Position numbers and translations under genes: made by a program. From Tenacibaculum discolor (GTDB lineage Bacteria > Bacteroidota > Bacteroidia > Flavobacteriales > Flavobacteriaceae): a DNA stretch of 64,000 nt. This document shows positions 46,129 to 54,474 of the stretch, in pieces (the first letter of the stretch is position 1; each line of letters begins with the position of its first letter). The stretch is from the NCBI RefSeq assembly GCF_003664185.1, contig NZ_RCCS01000004.1, positions 496,001 through 560,000 of the forward strand, given 5' to 3'. Below the pieces are notes generated by a model that made no database searches, was not told where the DNA came from, and worked only from the letters and a program-made list of their open reading frames with translations.

Positions 46129-49100
46129 ATGAAAGAAAACATTGAGTTAGAAAAATTTCAAGAGGACGCCTATAATGATAATATAGGTACTTATAAATTT
46201 GAAATAAAAGGACCGGACGGAAAAACCAACATTAGTTCTGACTTACAAGCTAAGAAACAAGGAATTGAATTACACTTTTTAAGATACGGAGTTTTTAATC
46301 CATTTCCCTACTATATACAAGACAACAAGTTTGTTAGAGCCCCTGATATTGAAGTTGAAGTTGAGCCACACAATAAGAATGACAAAAAAACAATTGATTA
46401 TAAACTTAGTGAAGTTGTTGTAACCGCTAAACGAGATAGTGCCAATCCTTCAAGTTTAGCTCCAAAACTAACCCATAGTCGTTACGAAAGAACAAGTTTA
46501 AGACATGGTTATTTATATATTTTGCATGACGAGGAACCTAAAAAATGGCTTGAATACGAAATAGATACAAGTGGTCTTTTAAATCCTATCTATTGGAAAG
46601 ACAACAAAGAAAATGGAGAATACAACGATATACGAGACGCTACAAACACCTCAAGTAGAGAAACTTATATTGTAGCACCAGATTCTGTAATTTGGGTAGC
46701 CTATTCTCATGTGCAATGGTCTATGCAACAATTAGAACAAATAGCCTCTTCGCCAGAAGAAAACGAACGAATGATAAAAGTTGAGTGCAAAGGCTACGAA
46801 AAAGGCAAAGAATTAAAAAAAGCAGAAGTTATACACGACCGTCCCTATCATTCTTTTATTGCTGTGTTTGATTACAAACACTTTCCAGAAGCTACTAGAC
46901 TAGAAGAAAAGCTAAAAACCATTCATGCTGTTGAGAATGCCGACGACCCTAATAATGAAAATACGTTATTAGAGGATATGTTTATTACACTTCCAGACCC
47001 TGTTGGCTGCGCCTATGACCTCGCAGATATCATTTTTTATAAACTAGATTATTTACGCTCTATGGTAGAGTGTTTAGCTACCTCTGTACACCATATGGAT
47101 TTATATAAGCACAAGTTAGGGCTCATAGACTATGGAGAAATACAAAGTGATGAAATTTCTAAAGAGGAGGCAGAAGAACTAAAATACATCTTCTCAATTG
47201 CCTTAACCACCTATAAATTTGTTTACAATAACCCTGAATTAAAAGAAGACTATACACGTAAAAGAGGAGAGTGGTATTTAAACCATGGTATATCGCACGA
47301 TAAATTGGACCACATACTCGCTATTGAAGAACGCAAACGTATTCGTAAAGTAATAAACGGATTTAGAAACGATTTAGGAAACCTCTTAAAAAGCGAATAC
47401 TACAAAACCGCTATTGACGTTTGTTATGAAAATAACCCTACCCCATTAGCTAGTATAGAGGGTAAAAATGTAATTTCAGACCACTTATTGTGTTTGGCAC
47501 ATTACCCCGAAATGATAGACAGGCAATTACTACCCGAAAGTGAGTACAAACCGTATGAAGATACTTGGGTAAAAGAAATTATAAAAACCAGTAAAGGTGA
47601 AAGTTCTTTAAAACATATAAACGATGTACTCTTCTACCCAATTGAAGTTACCGATTTAGAAAAACAAGACACCAAAGACTGGAAATACATAGTTAAGTTT
47701 GAAAAAAAATTATTTAGTCACTTTCAAAAAGTGAGTAAAACCTACATTGGCTTTGGTAAAGCAATAAAAGTTGAACTATATAGAAAACAATTTGATTTAA
47801 TAACACGTACTAACAACGGAGTTAAAGAAACTCACTTAGTTACAGCAGGTAAAAATTTAATTTATAAAGAGTTTTTAAAAGACTTTGAAAAAGTTAAGAA
47901 AAACATAGCTTCTAAACACCCGCAACACAAACGTATTGATGCTATAAAACACGCCAAAGTACCCGTTACCTATTGGTTATTGGTAGAAGAGCAGTTTAAA
48001 GGAGAAATAGACGCTAAAATGGCAACTGCCAAAACAAACCCTGAAAAACTATCCATACATATTAGAAACGGTAAAAAACTCCCCTATGCCCACAAGTTAG
48101 AAAGCATTATAGAAAGCCAACAATTTAGAAGCGCCTTATTAGTTTTTGAAATGTTTTCGTTAGCTCAACAAGTCAACGAGATGACAAATAAGAAAGGGGA
48201 TTTAAATACAATGGATTATATAAAATCTGTTGGTGTTGGTATAAAAGTGATTTCAGCAGGGTTAAACCTAGCCGAAAGTATATCTAACGATATTGCCCAA
48301 CAAAAAATCAAAACCTTTGTCACTACACAACCTAGGGCTACCGCAACAGAGGTAAAAGATGTTATCAAAGAAATAAATAAAAAATCTTTTGCTACAAGAG
48401 GCGAATGGGCAATCAAACTAGCCAAAGGAGCTGCTTCAACTTATACTTTAATTGCCACCATTGAAGATGTAAACAAAAGTTTAGCAAAAGCTGACAACGA
48501 TGCCGCCTTAGCCTATAGTGGTGCCGCGGTGCTTTCAGCAGTATCTTTACTAGAAACCTTCGGATTAATTTCGTTAACAGGAGTCCCTGGTTTAATTGTG
48601 GGAGGATTAGGGTTAGCCTTTTACGGATTAGCATATTATTTAACCGATGATGAGTTAGAAACTTTTTTTAAGTTTTTTCCGTTTAGTAGCAAAACCTATA
48701 TGAAAGATCCAAGTTATTACAATCCTTATTACAATGCACGCTTAATGTACCGAGGCAAAGAAAAATTAATTAACCCTTATAAAAAAGAGTACTTATCATC
48801 AAGTTTTGATGAAAGCTATAAAAGTGTGTATGTACGCTTACTAAATTTAATAGTTGGTAGTGCTATTACCATGGAGGCAAGCAGCATACGAAGGCCTACT
48901 TCTCCTAAAAGTACTATACCTCGTCCTCGTATTTCTGCAGCTAACCAAGACATGTATAAAAACTGGATAGATACCAATGCTACCCTTTGGAATAACCTAG
49001 CTATTGATATTTCGTTTGGGTCGTTTTTTAACAATCCAAACGGACTAACCTACGAGCTTTATTTGGTACAATACAATGACCCTTTATTAGGTAATAAAAG

Positions 49101-49548
49101 CTACAAGTTACCTAAACATTGTTACGATACCATAGTTACGGCACCCTCTACAGTTGATGACAAACCAAAGTTTAAAGAACAATCGTTACGCAACGGAAAC
49201 ATGGATGCTTCATTTAAACAATTTCACATTTGGGTACGTGTGCCTAAATACTTACAAGTAAAACACCAACTGGCTGCCAATAATATCGTTAAGCAAGAAT
49301 ACGAAGGAAATAAAATATACCTAAACAAGTACTCGCATATTGCTGTATTATGTAAGTATACTGATGCACAAATAAAATTACCTTTACACCCAAAAGATAA
49401 ACAAGGCTATTTATGGAATATCATGCCTTTGGTAATAGACAATAAAAAAGAAGAGGAATACATTACCTTTAGAAACATCAAAGCAGGCAAAGCAACCATT
49501 ATTGAAGATAAATCATTATTCTTCTGTAGATTTCCTTTACAACATTAA
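46129..49548 (+). CDS. Putative VasX-like (type VI effector-like) pore-forming toxin
   Basis: 1139 aa, no signal peptide. The first ~240 residues follow the VasX/BTH_I2691-type N-terminal pattern: LHFLRYGVFNPFP, then RTSLRHGYLYILHDE with WLEYEIDTSGLL, then VIWVAYSHVQWSMQQLEQIA. That domain marks large type VI secretion effectors of the colicin-like pore-forming kind. The centre (240-780) is helical. Around 790-845 lies a hydrophobic stretch (AALAYSGAAVLSAVSLLETF, LIVGGLGLAFYGLAYYL) fit for membrane insertion. The C-terminal ~250 residues are beta-rich. Four tandem two-helix membrane proteins follow, as expected of immunity proteins. No T6SS structural gene is in the window, so delivery is inferred. 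Confidence 0.65.
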   Translation: MKENIELEKFQEDAYNDNIGTYKFEIKGPDGKTNISSDLQAKKQGIELHFLRYGVFNPFPYYIQDNKFVRAPDIEVEVEPHNKNDKKTIDYKLSEVVVTAKRDSANPSSLAPKLTHSRYERTSLRHGYLYILHDEEPKKWLEYEIDTSGLLNPIYWKDNKENGEYNDIRDATNTSSRETYIVAPDSVIWVAYSHVQWSMQQLEQIASSPEENERMIKVECKGYEKGKELKKAEVIHDRPYHSFIAVFDYKHFPEATRLEEKLKTIHAVENADDPNNENTLLEDMFITLPDPVGCAYDLADIIFYKLDYLRSMVECLATSVHHMDLYKHKLGLIDYGEIQSDEISKEEAEELKYIFSIALTTYKFVYNNPELKEDYTRKRGEWYLNHGISHDKLDHILAIEERKRIRKVINGFRNDLGNLLKSEYYKTAIDVCYENNPTPLASIEGKNVISDHLLCLAHYPEMIDRQLLPESEYKPYEDTWVKEIIKTSKGESSLKHINDVLFYPIEVTDLEKQDTKDWKYIVKFEKKLFSHFQKVSKTYIGFGKAIKVELYRKQFDLITRTNNGVKETHLVTAGKNLIYKEFLKDFEKVKKNIASKHPQHKRIDAIKHAKVPVTYWLLVEEQFKGEIDAKMATAKTNPEKLSIHIRNGKKLPYAHKLESIIESQQFRSALLVFEMFSLAQQVNEMTNKKGDLNTMDYIKSVGVGIKVISAGLNLAESISNDIAQQKIKTFVTTQPRATATEVKDVIKEINKKSFATRGEWAIKLAKGAASTYTLIATIEDVNKSLAKADNDAALAYSGAAVLSAVSLLETFGLISLTGVPGLIVGGLGLAFYGLAYYLTDDELETFFKFFPFSSKTYMKDPSYYNPYYNARLMYRGKEKLINPYKKEYLSSSFDESYKSVYVRLLNLIVGSAITMEASSIRRPTSPKSTIPRPRISAANQDMYKNWIDTNATLWNNLAIDISFGSFFNNPNGLTYELYLVQYNDPLLGNKSYKLPKHCYDTIVTAPSTVDDKPKFKEQSLRNGNMDASFKQFHIWVRVPKYLQVKHQLAANNIVKQEYEGNKIYLNKYSHIAVLCKYTDAQIKLPLHPKDKQGYLWNIMPLVIDNKKEEEYITFRNIKAGKATIIEDKSLFFCRFPLQH

Positions 49549-49557
49549 AATGATATT

Positions 49558-50280
49558 ATGAGTTTTTTTAAAGCCAAACCCCTACCACATGAAATACTTT
49601 GCGACCCAGAAATTTTTTTTGATTGGGAAGTTATTCCTGGTAAGGCAAGAAAAGTACAAGAAATTAACGATGAATATTTTGTATTAAACATCGCAAGAGG
49701 CTTGACTTTTTCTAAAATCTTTACTTTCTATTTTGGGGGAGGAGTATTATTATTTTTATTTTTATTACAATTCTTAATAAAAAAACCTACACCATTACAT
49801 GTTTACTTAATAGCCTTACCATTCATTATCATAGGTTTATTTCATTTAGCAGTATATTATTACAACCCACATAAAGAACTGGTACTTGATAGAATGAATG
49901 GCACCATAAGTTACCCTCATTTATTTTTTAGTAGAAAGCAAGAAACCGTGCCCTTTTGGTTAGTTACAGTATATAAAAATTTACAAACAGGAGGAGATTT
50001 TGCTCCTACAGGGTATAGTTTAATTTTACGTGACCGCAAACAAAATTTCACTTGGACACTAGCTAATAGAGAAGTAGAAAGTTATTGGAGCTTTATGGTA
50101 TGGTATATGGATAAAAACAGACCCTTACCGGATGGTAAAATTTTTAATCCATACAGGCAAGCCGATTTTGATCGTAGATTAAAAGAAGGCTTTCCAAAAC
50201 CTTTATACCCTAGCTTTATACCAACCGATGAACACACACCAGAACAACAGGCTATGCGTAGGCGTATGGCTGGGTGGTAA
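49558..50280 (+). CDS. Candidate immunity membrane protein, copy 1
   Basis: 240 aa starting MSFFKAKPLPHEILCDPEIF. Two membrane helices (about 60-80, GGGVLLFLFLLQFL, and 85-105, YLIALPFIIIGLFHLAVYYY) are followed by a cytosolic domain with LVLDRMNGTISYPHLFFSRK, VPFWLVTVYKNLQTGGDF, YWSFMVWYMDKNRPLP and the end AMRRRMAGW. First of four tandem paralogues, 9 bases after the VasX-like gene. The position right after a putative pore-forming toxin, the membrane topology and the multiplication suggest immunity proteins (inference). The family is not otherwise recognised. Confidence 0.65.
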   Translation: MSFFKAKPLPHEILCDPEIFFDWEVIPGKARKVQEINDEYFVLNIARGLTFSKIFTFYFGGGVLLFLFLLQFLIKKPTPLHVYLIALPFIIIGLFHLAVYYYNPHKELVLDRMNGTISYPHLFFSRKQETVPFWLVTVYKNLQTGGDFAPTGYSLILRDRKQNFTWTLANREVESYWSFMVWYMDKNRPLPDGKIFNPYRQADFDRRLKEGFPKPLYPSFIPTDEHTPEQQAMRRRMAGW

Positions 50281-50297
50281 AAACTAATTAAGACACT

Positions 50298-51033
50298 ATG
50301 AGTTTTTTTAAAGCCAAACCCCTACCACATGAAATACTTTGCGACCCAGAAATTTTTTTTGATTGGGAAGTTATTCCTGGTAAGGCTCAAAAAGTACAAG
50401 AAATTAACGATGATTATTTTGTATTAAATATGTCAAGAGGTTTTAGTTTGTTTAAAATATATACATTCTTTGTTGGAGGTTCTGTAATGCTAATAATTCT
50501 TTTATTACAACTAATAGGAAAAAATGGGGGGGGGGGGGATTACTTGGGTTGACTATCTTTTGTTTACATCCCCTTTTATTATCATAGGATTATTTCATTT
50601 AACGATATATTATTACAACCCACATAAAGAATTGGTATTAGACAGAATGAACGGCACTATAAGTTACCCCCGTTTATTTTTTAGTAGAAAACAAGAAACC
50701 GTACCCTTTTGGTTGGTTACGGTCTATAAAAGTTTAGATACTGGAGGTGATTTTGCTCCGACAGGCTTTAGTTTAGTATTACGTGACCGTAAACAAGACT
50801 TTGCTTGGACACTAGCTAATAGAGAAGTAGAAAGTTATTGGAGTTTTATGGTATGGTATATGGATAAAAACAGACCCTTACCGGATGGTAAAATTTTTAA
50901 TCCATACAGGCAAGCCGATTTTGACCGTAGATTAAAAGAAGGCTTTCCACAACCTTTATACCCTAGCTTTATACCAACCGATGAACACACACCAGAACAA
51001 CAAGCTATGCGTAGGCGTTTGGCGGGATGGTAA
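50298..51033 (+). pseudogene. Candidate immunity membrane protein, copy 2, frame-split by a 13-G run
   Basis: Starts identically to copy 1 for about 30 residues, then runs MLIILLLQLIGKNGGGGDYL to a stop at 50552. The remainder, from about 50524, continues in another frame (ITWVDYLLFTSPFIIIGLFH to AMRRRLAGW) to 51033. The break is a run of 13 G at 50526-50538; 12 G would restore one 244-aa protein. All other parts of the domain are intact and under no sign of decay, so this is either a phase-variable OFF state or a sequencing/assembly error in a homopolymer. The 5' half groups with copy 1, the 3' half with copy 3. Confidence 0.75.
50526..50538 (+). repeat. G13 homopolymer tract within copy 2
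   Basis: Thirteen consecutive G between the codons for the two membrane helices, in otherwise AT-rich DNA. Such tracts are classical slipped-strand contingency loci. Loss of one G joins the two halves of the gene. Confidence 0.8.
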
Positions 51034-51063
51034 AATAAAAAATTACATACGAATTATAAAAAA

Positions 51064-51810
51064 ATGAGAAAGATGAAAAAAAGTGTTTTAATTATTGTTT
51101 TAATGTTTTTAAGTTGTAGCAAGGCTATTGACAAAAAATATCAAGAAGATAGTGAATTTGAAAACTTAATGGAAATAAAAAAAGATATAACATATGAGGA
51201 TTATAAAATACTTAAATGGCAATTATATTTTTTAAAGTCTAAAAACAGTAACATTAAAAAAACATATGCAAAAATTTTATCTGAAGGGCAAGTCAGATGG
51301 AATGACACTCTAAAGAAACGAGAAAAGAACCGTAAAGAGAAACAGGAACGATTAGATCAAGAACATAAAAAAGAACAAGAGCGAATAAAACAAGAGCAAG
51401 AAGAATTTAAAAAAGAGTTAACAGCTAAAATATGTAATCGTAAATGGGGAATTTATTATTACAAACCTGATCATATAGAAATTAATCCAGACCTCGAAGA
51501 AAGTAGTAAAAAAATTGCTGAAACTGCATTCAAATGGAACCCTAAACACAACTGGATACTATTTAAAGAAGATGGAACTTGTACAGTTAAAGATATCGAA
51601 TCAAATAACACATATACAAAAAGGTGGCATATAACAGACCGTGGAATTTTTCTTCCTAGTGGCTGGCAATATGAAAGAACAAGGATGTCAATGTCTGAGA
51701 TTACTTTGGAAATTATAAATCTAAATAACACAAATTTTGACGTAATAGAAATAGAAATCTTTAATGGTCTTGTTTTTAAAAGTGAAATGAAAATGAAAAA
51801 AATAAAATAG
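51064..51810 (+). CDS. Coiled-coil lipoprotein inserted in the immunity array
   Basis: 248 aa with lipoprotein signal (VLIIVLMFLSCSKAID, Cys near 18); an internal ATG at 51076 is an alternative start. A highly charged Lys/Glu/Gln helix (about 80-120, KEKQERLDQEHKKEQERIKQ) is followed by a C-terminal globular part (CNRKWGIYYYKPDHIEI, GTCTVKDIESNNTYTKRWHI) of lipocalin-like rhythm. No family recognised. It interrupts the series of paralogues between copies 2 and 3, so may be another immunity or accessory protein exposed in the periplasm. Confidence 0.6.
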   Translation: MRKMKKSVLIIVLMFLSCSKAIDKKYQEDSEFENLMEIKKDITYEDYKILKWQLYFLKSKNSNIKKTYAKILSEGQVRWNDTLKKREKNRKEKQERLDQEHKKEQERIKQEQEEFKKELTAKICNRKWGIYYYKPDHIEINPDLEESSKKIAETAFKWNPKHNWILFKEDGTCTVKDIESNNTYTKRWHITDRGIFLPSGWQYERTRMSMSEITLEIINLNNTNFDVIEIEIFNGLVFKSEMKMKKIK

Positions 51811-51812
51811 CA

Positions 51813-52535
51813 TTGAGTTTTTTTAAAGCCAAACCCCTACCACATGAAATAGTTGACTACCCTATTACCCAATTTGCAGAAGACTTACAACCTAATAAAG
51901 CTCAGAAAATACAAGAAGCTAATGACGAATATTATGTGTTAAATATCGCAAGAGGCTTATCTTTTTTTAGAATCTTTACTTTTTGGTTTGGAGGGGGAGG
52001 GCTTTTATTTTTATTTTTAATTCAGTTTATAATAAAGAAGCCTACACCGTTACACATTTATTTAATTCCTTCTCCTTTTATTATACTAGGGCTATTTCAT
52101 TTAGCGGTATATTATTACAATCCAAATAAAGAATTGGTGTTAGATAGAATGAACGGTACCATAAGTTATCCGCGTTTATTTTTTAGCAGAAAGCAAGAAA
52201 CCGTACCCTTTTGGTTGGTTACGGTCTATAAAAGTTTAGATACTGGAGGAGATTTTGCTCCTACAGGCTTTAGTTTGGTATTACGTGACCGTAAACAAGA
52301 TTTTGCTTGGACATTAGCTAATAGAGACGTAGAACGTTATTGGAGTTTTATGGTATGGTATATGGATAAAAACAGACCCTTACCCCTTGGAGAGGTTTTC
52401 GATCCATATAGACAAGCCGATTTTGACCGTAGATTAAAAGAAGGTTTTCCAAAACATTTATACCCTAGCTTTATACCAACCGATGAACATACACCAGAAC
52501 AACAGGCTATGCGAAGACGTATGGCAGAGTGGTAA
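51813..52535 (+). CDS. Candidate immunity membrane protein, copy 3 (TTG start)
   Basis: 240 aa. The start codon is TTG where the other three copies have ATG in the same context (AGTTTTTTTAAAGCC follows in all). N-terminus FFKAKPLPHEIVDYPITQFA groups with copy 4, while YKSLDTGGDFAPTGFSLVL in the second half groups with copy 2. Two membrane helices at about 60-105 and the end RRRMAEW. The TTG start may lower its translation. It begins 2 bases after the lipoprotein gene. Confidence 0.65.
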   Translation: MSFFKAKPLPHEIVDYPITQFAEDLQPNKAQKIQEANDEYYVLNIARGLSFFRIFTFWFGGGGLLFLFLIQFIIKKPTPLHIYLIPSPFIILGLFHLAVYYYNPNKELVLDRMNGTISYPRLFFSRKQETVPFWLVTVYKSLDTGGDFAPTGFSLVLRDRKQDFAWTLANRDVERYWSFMVWYMDKNRPLPLGEVFDPYRQADFDRRLKEGFPKHLYPSFIPTDEHTPEQQAMRRRMAEW

Positions 52536-52552
52536 AAACTAATTAAGACAGC

Positions 52553-53275
52553 ATGAGTTTTTTTAAAGCCACCCCCTTACCACATGAAATAGTTGACTAC
52601 CCTATTACCCAATTCAAATTTAATTTACACCCCAATAAAGCTGAAAAAATACAAGAAGCCAACGACGAATATTTTGTCCTAAACATGGCAAGAGGTTTAT
52701 TTTTATTTAGAATGTTTACTTTTTATTTTGGAGGAGGAATATTATTGTTATTTTTCTTAATTCAGTTTATAATAAAGAAACCTACGCCACTACACATTTA
52801 TTTAATTCCTTTACCTTTTATTATACTAGGTTTATTTCATTTAGCGGTGTATTATTATAACCCACATAAAGAATTGGTGTTAGATAGAATGAATGGTACC
52901 ATAAGTTACCCCCGTTTATTTTTTAGCAAAAAACAAGAAACTGTACCTTTTTGGTTAGTTACAGTATATAAAAATTTACAAACAGGAGGAGATTTTACAC
53001 CTATGGGGTATAATTTAATATTACGTGATCGTAAACAAGATTTTACTTGGACTCTTGCATATAATAGATGTGAACGTTATTGGAGCTTTATGGTATGGTA
53101 TATGGACAAAAACAGACCACTCCCTTTTGGCGATGTTTTCCATCCATATAGGCAAGCCGATTTTGATCGTAGATTAAAAGAAGGCTTTCCTAAACCTTTA
53201 TACCCAAGCTTTGTACCAACCGATGAACACACACCAGAACAGCAAGCTATGCGTAGGCGTTTGGCGGGATGGTAG
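52553..53275 (+). CDS. Candidate immunity membrane protein, copy 4
   Basis: 240 aa, MSFFKATPLPHEIVDYPITQ. Same two-helix topology (MFTFYFGGGILLLFFLIQFI and IYLIPLPFIILGLFHLAVYY). The first half resembles copy 3, while YKNLQTGGDFTPMGYNLILR resembles copy 1. It has an insertion-like change TLAYNRCERYWSF at the place where others read TLANREVESYWSF. The spacer before it (AAACTAATTAAGACA) is the same as before copy 2, showing cassette duplication. Last gene before the 41-bp hairpin array. Confidence 0.65.
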   Translation: MSFFKATPLPHEIVDYPITQFKFNLHPNKAEKIQEANDEYFVLNMARGLFLFRMFTFYFGGGILLLFFLIQFIIKKPTPLHIYLIPLPFIILGLFHLAVYYYNPHKELVLDRMNGTISYPRLFFSKKQETVPFWLVTVYKNLQTGGDFTPMGYNLILRDRKQDFTWTLAYNRCERYWSFMVWYMDKNRPLPFGDVFHPYRQADFDRRLKEGFPKPLYPSFVPTDEHTPEQQAMRRRLAGW

Positions 53276-53307
53276 CTTTTATACAAGAATATACCCTCAT
53301 AAAAACC

Positions 53308-53497
53308 TCAGCGAAGCTCGTTGAACAATCCTCAACACAACGAAACCATCAGCGAAGCTCGCTGAACGTTCCTCAACACAACGAAACCATCAGCGAAGTT
53401 CGTTGAACGTTCCTCAATACAACGAAACCATCAGCGAAGCTCGCTGAACATTCCTCAACATAACAAAACCATCAGCGAAGCTCGCTGAACGTTCCTT
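53308..53497 (+). repeat. Five 41-bp repeats, each with a TCAGCGA hairpin
   Basis: Units start at 53308, 53349, 53390, 53431 and 53472. Each begins TCAGCGA-AGC-TCGCTGA, a 7-bp hairpin with 3-base loop, followed by a constant ~24-base segment (ACGTTCCTCAACACAACG). In units 1 and 3 the right arm reads TCGTTGA, which still pairs as a G-U wobble in plus-strand RNA but would mismatch in minus-strand RNA. Not CRISPR, since the intervals are the same sequence. The remaining flanks (53276-53307, 53498-53661) hold nothing else. Confidence 0.85.
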
Positions 53498-53661
53498 TAA
53501 ATAACAAAATTCTCCATAAGTATCTTCACAACCTACTTAGTAGGCAAACTTTAACAATTGTTAACTTTTTTAGAAACTTTTATACTCTTAAATTGCTAAT
53601 GCTATGAAAGTTACCAAATCACTTTCTATAAATATTTAGTATTAATTTAAAAAATTAGCTT

Positions 53662-54387
53662 ATGAACAGTCCGTATTTAAATCGGTATCGTAACGGTGAA
53701 TATCTACAATACATGAAAGATATTTTACAACTTGTAAACTTACAAGATGTTGATGCGTTAGCATTAACAAACCCCACTAACGAATTAACAACTATTGTTA
53801 ATCGTATTGATTCTTTGTACCAACAAGTACAAGGTAGCAGCTTAACACAAGAAATAATAGCCCTTGACACTAGAAGAGATAAAGCTATTACAGGAATTAG
53901 AACACTTGTTAGTGCTTATACTAATCATTTTAACGAAGCTACAATAAGTGCCGCCAAAGCACTACTTGCTACAATAAATACTTATGGCACTGATATAGCT
54001 CGTAAAAGTTACCAAGAACAAACCGCTATTTTAGATAGTATTAGTAAAGATTTTGAAACTGAACCTGAGCTTATTCAGGCTATTTCTTTACTTGATATAG
54101 CTACTTGGGTTGCTGAATTAAAAAATGCCAATACCGAGTTTTCTGCCAAGTATATTGAGCGTGTAGGTGAAACAGCAGCTTCATCAGAAAACAATATTCA
54201 AGAGTTGCGTACTGAAGCTTCACTTACTTACAGAAAACTTGTATTACACATTGAAGCTCATGCAACACTTTCTGAAAATGAAGCCTACCCAACCTTACTT
54301 AATGAAATTGATGTATTGGCTAAACAATATAATTTGGTAGTAGATAACAGATCCAAGTCTAGCACCCCTGCTACTGAAGAAGCATAA
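53662..54387 (+). CDS. Hypothetical protein, DUF6261-like
   Basis: 241 aa, soluble, helical, starting MNSPYLNRYRNGEYLQYMKD. The Arg-rich DTRRDKAITGIRTLVSAYTN and the overall helical layout resemble the Bacteroidetes DUF6261 family as I recall it. No catalytic motif visible. It stands alone after the hairpin array and before the terminator at 54422-54452. Confidence 0.6.
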   Translation: MNSPYLNRYRNGEYLQYMKDILQLVNLQDVDALALTNPTNELTTIVNRIDSLYQQVQGSSLTQEIIALDTRRDKAITGIRTLVSAYTNHFNEATISAAKALLATINTYGTDIARKSYQEQTAILDSISKDFETEPELIQAISLLDIATWVAELKNANTEFSAKYIERVGETAASSENNIQELRTEASLTYRKLVLHIEAHATLSENEAYPTLLNEIDVLAKQYNLVVDNRSKSSTPATEEA

Positions 54388-54421
54388 CACTAGTTGATTT
54401 CGTATATCTTTTATAGCATAC

Positions 54422-54452
54422 AAAAAGGCTCCTGAGTTATTCAGGAGCCTTT
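54422..54452. terminator. Bidirectional terminator between convergent genes
   Basis: AAAGGCTCCTGA / TCAGGAGCCTTT arms around GTTAT; the T run is best on the minus strand (phoD side). Confidence 0.8.
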
Positions 54453-54474
54453 GATATGTTCTTATAATATATAA

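Noticed and set aside
53308..53497. CRISPR array
   Set aside because: The intervals between hairpins are the same sequence in every unit, and no cas gene is in the window.
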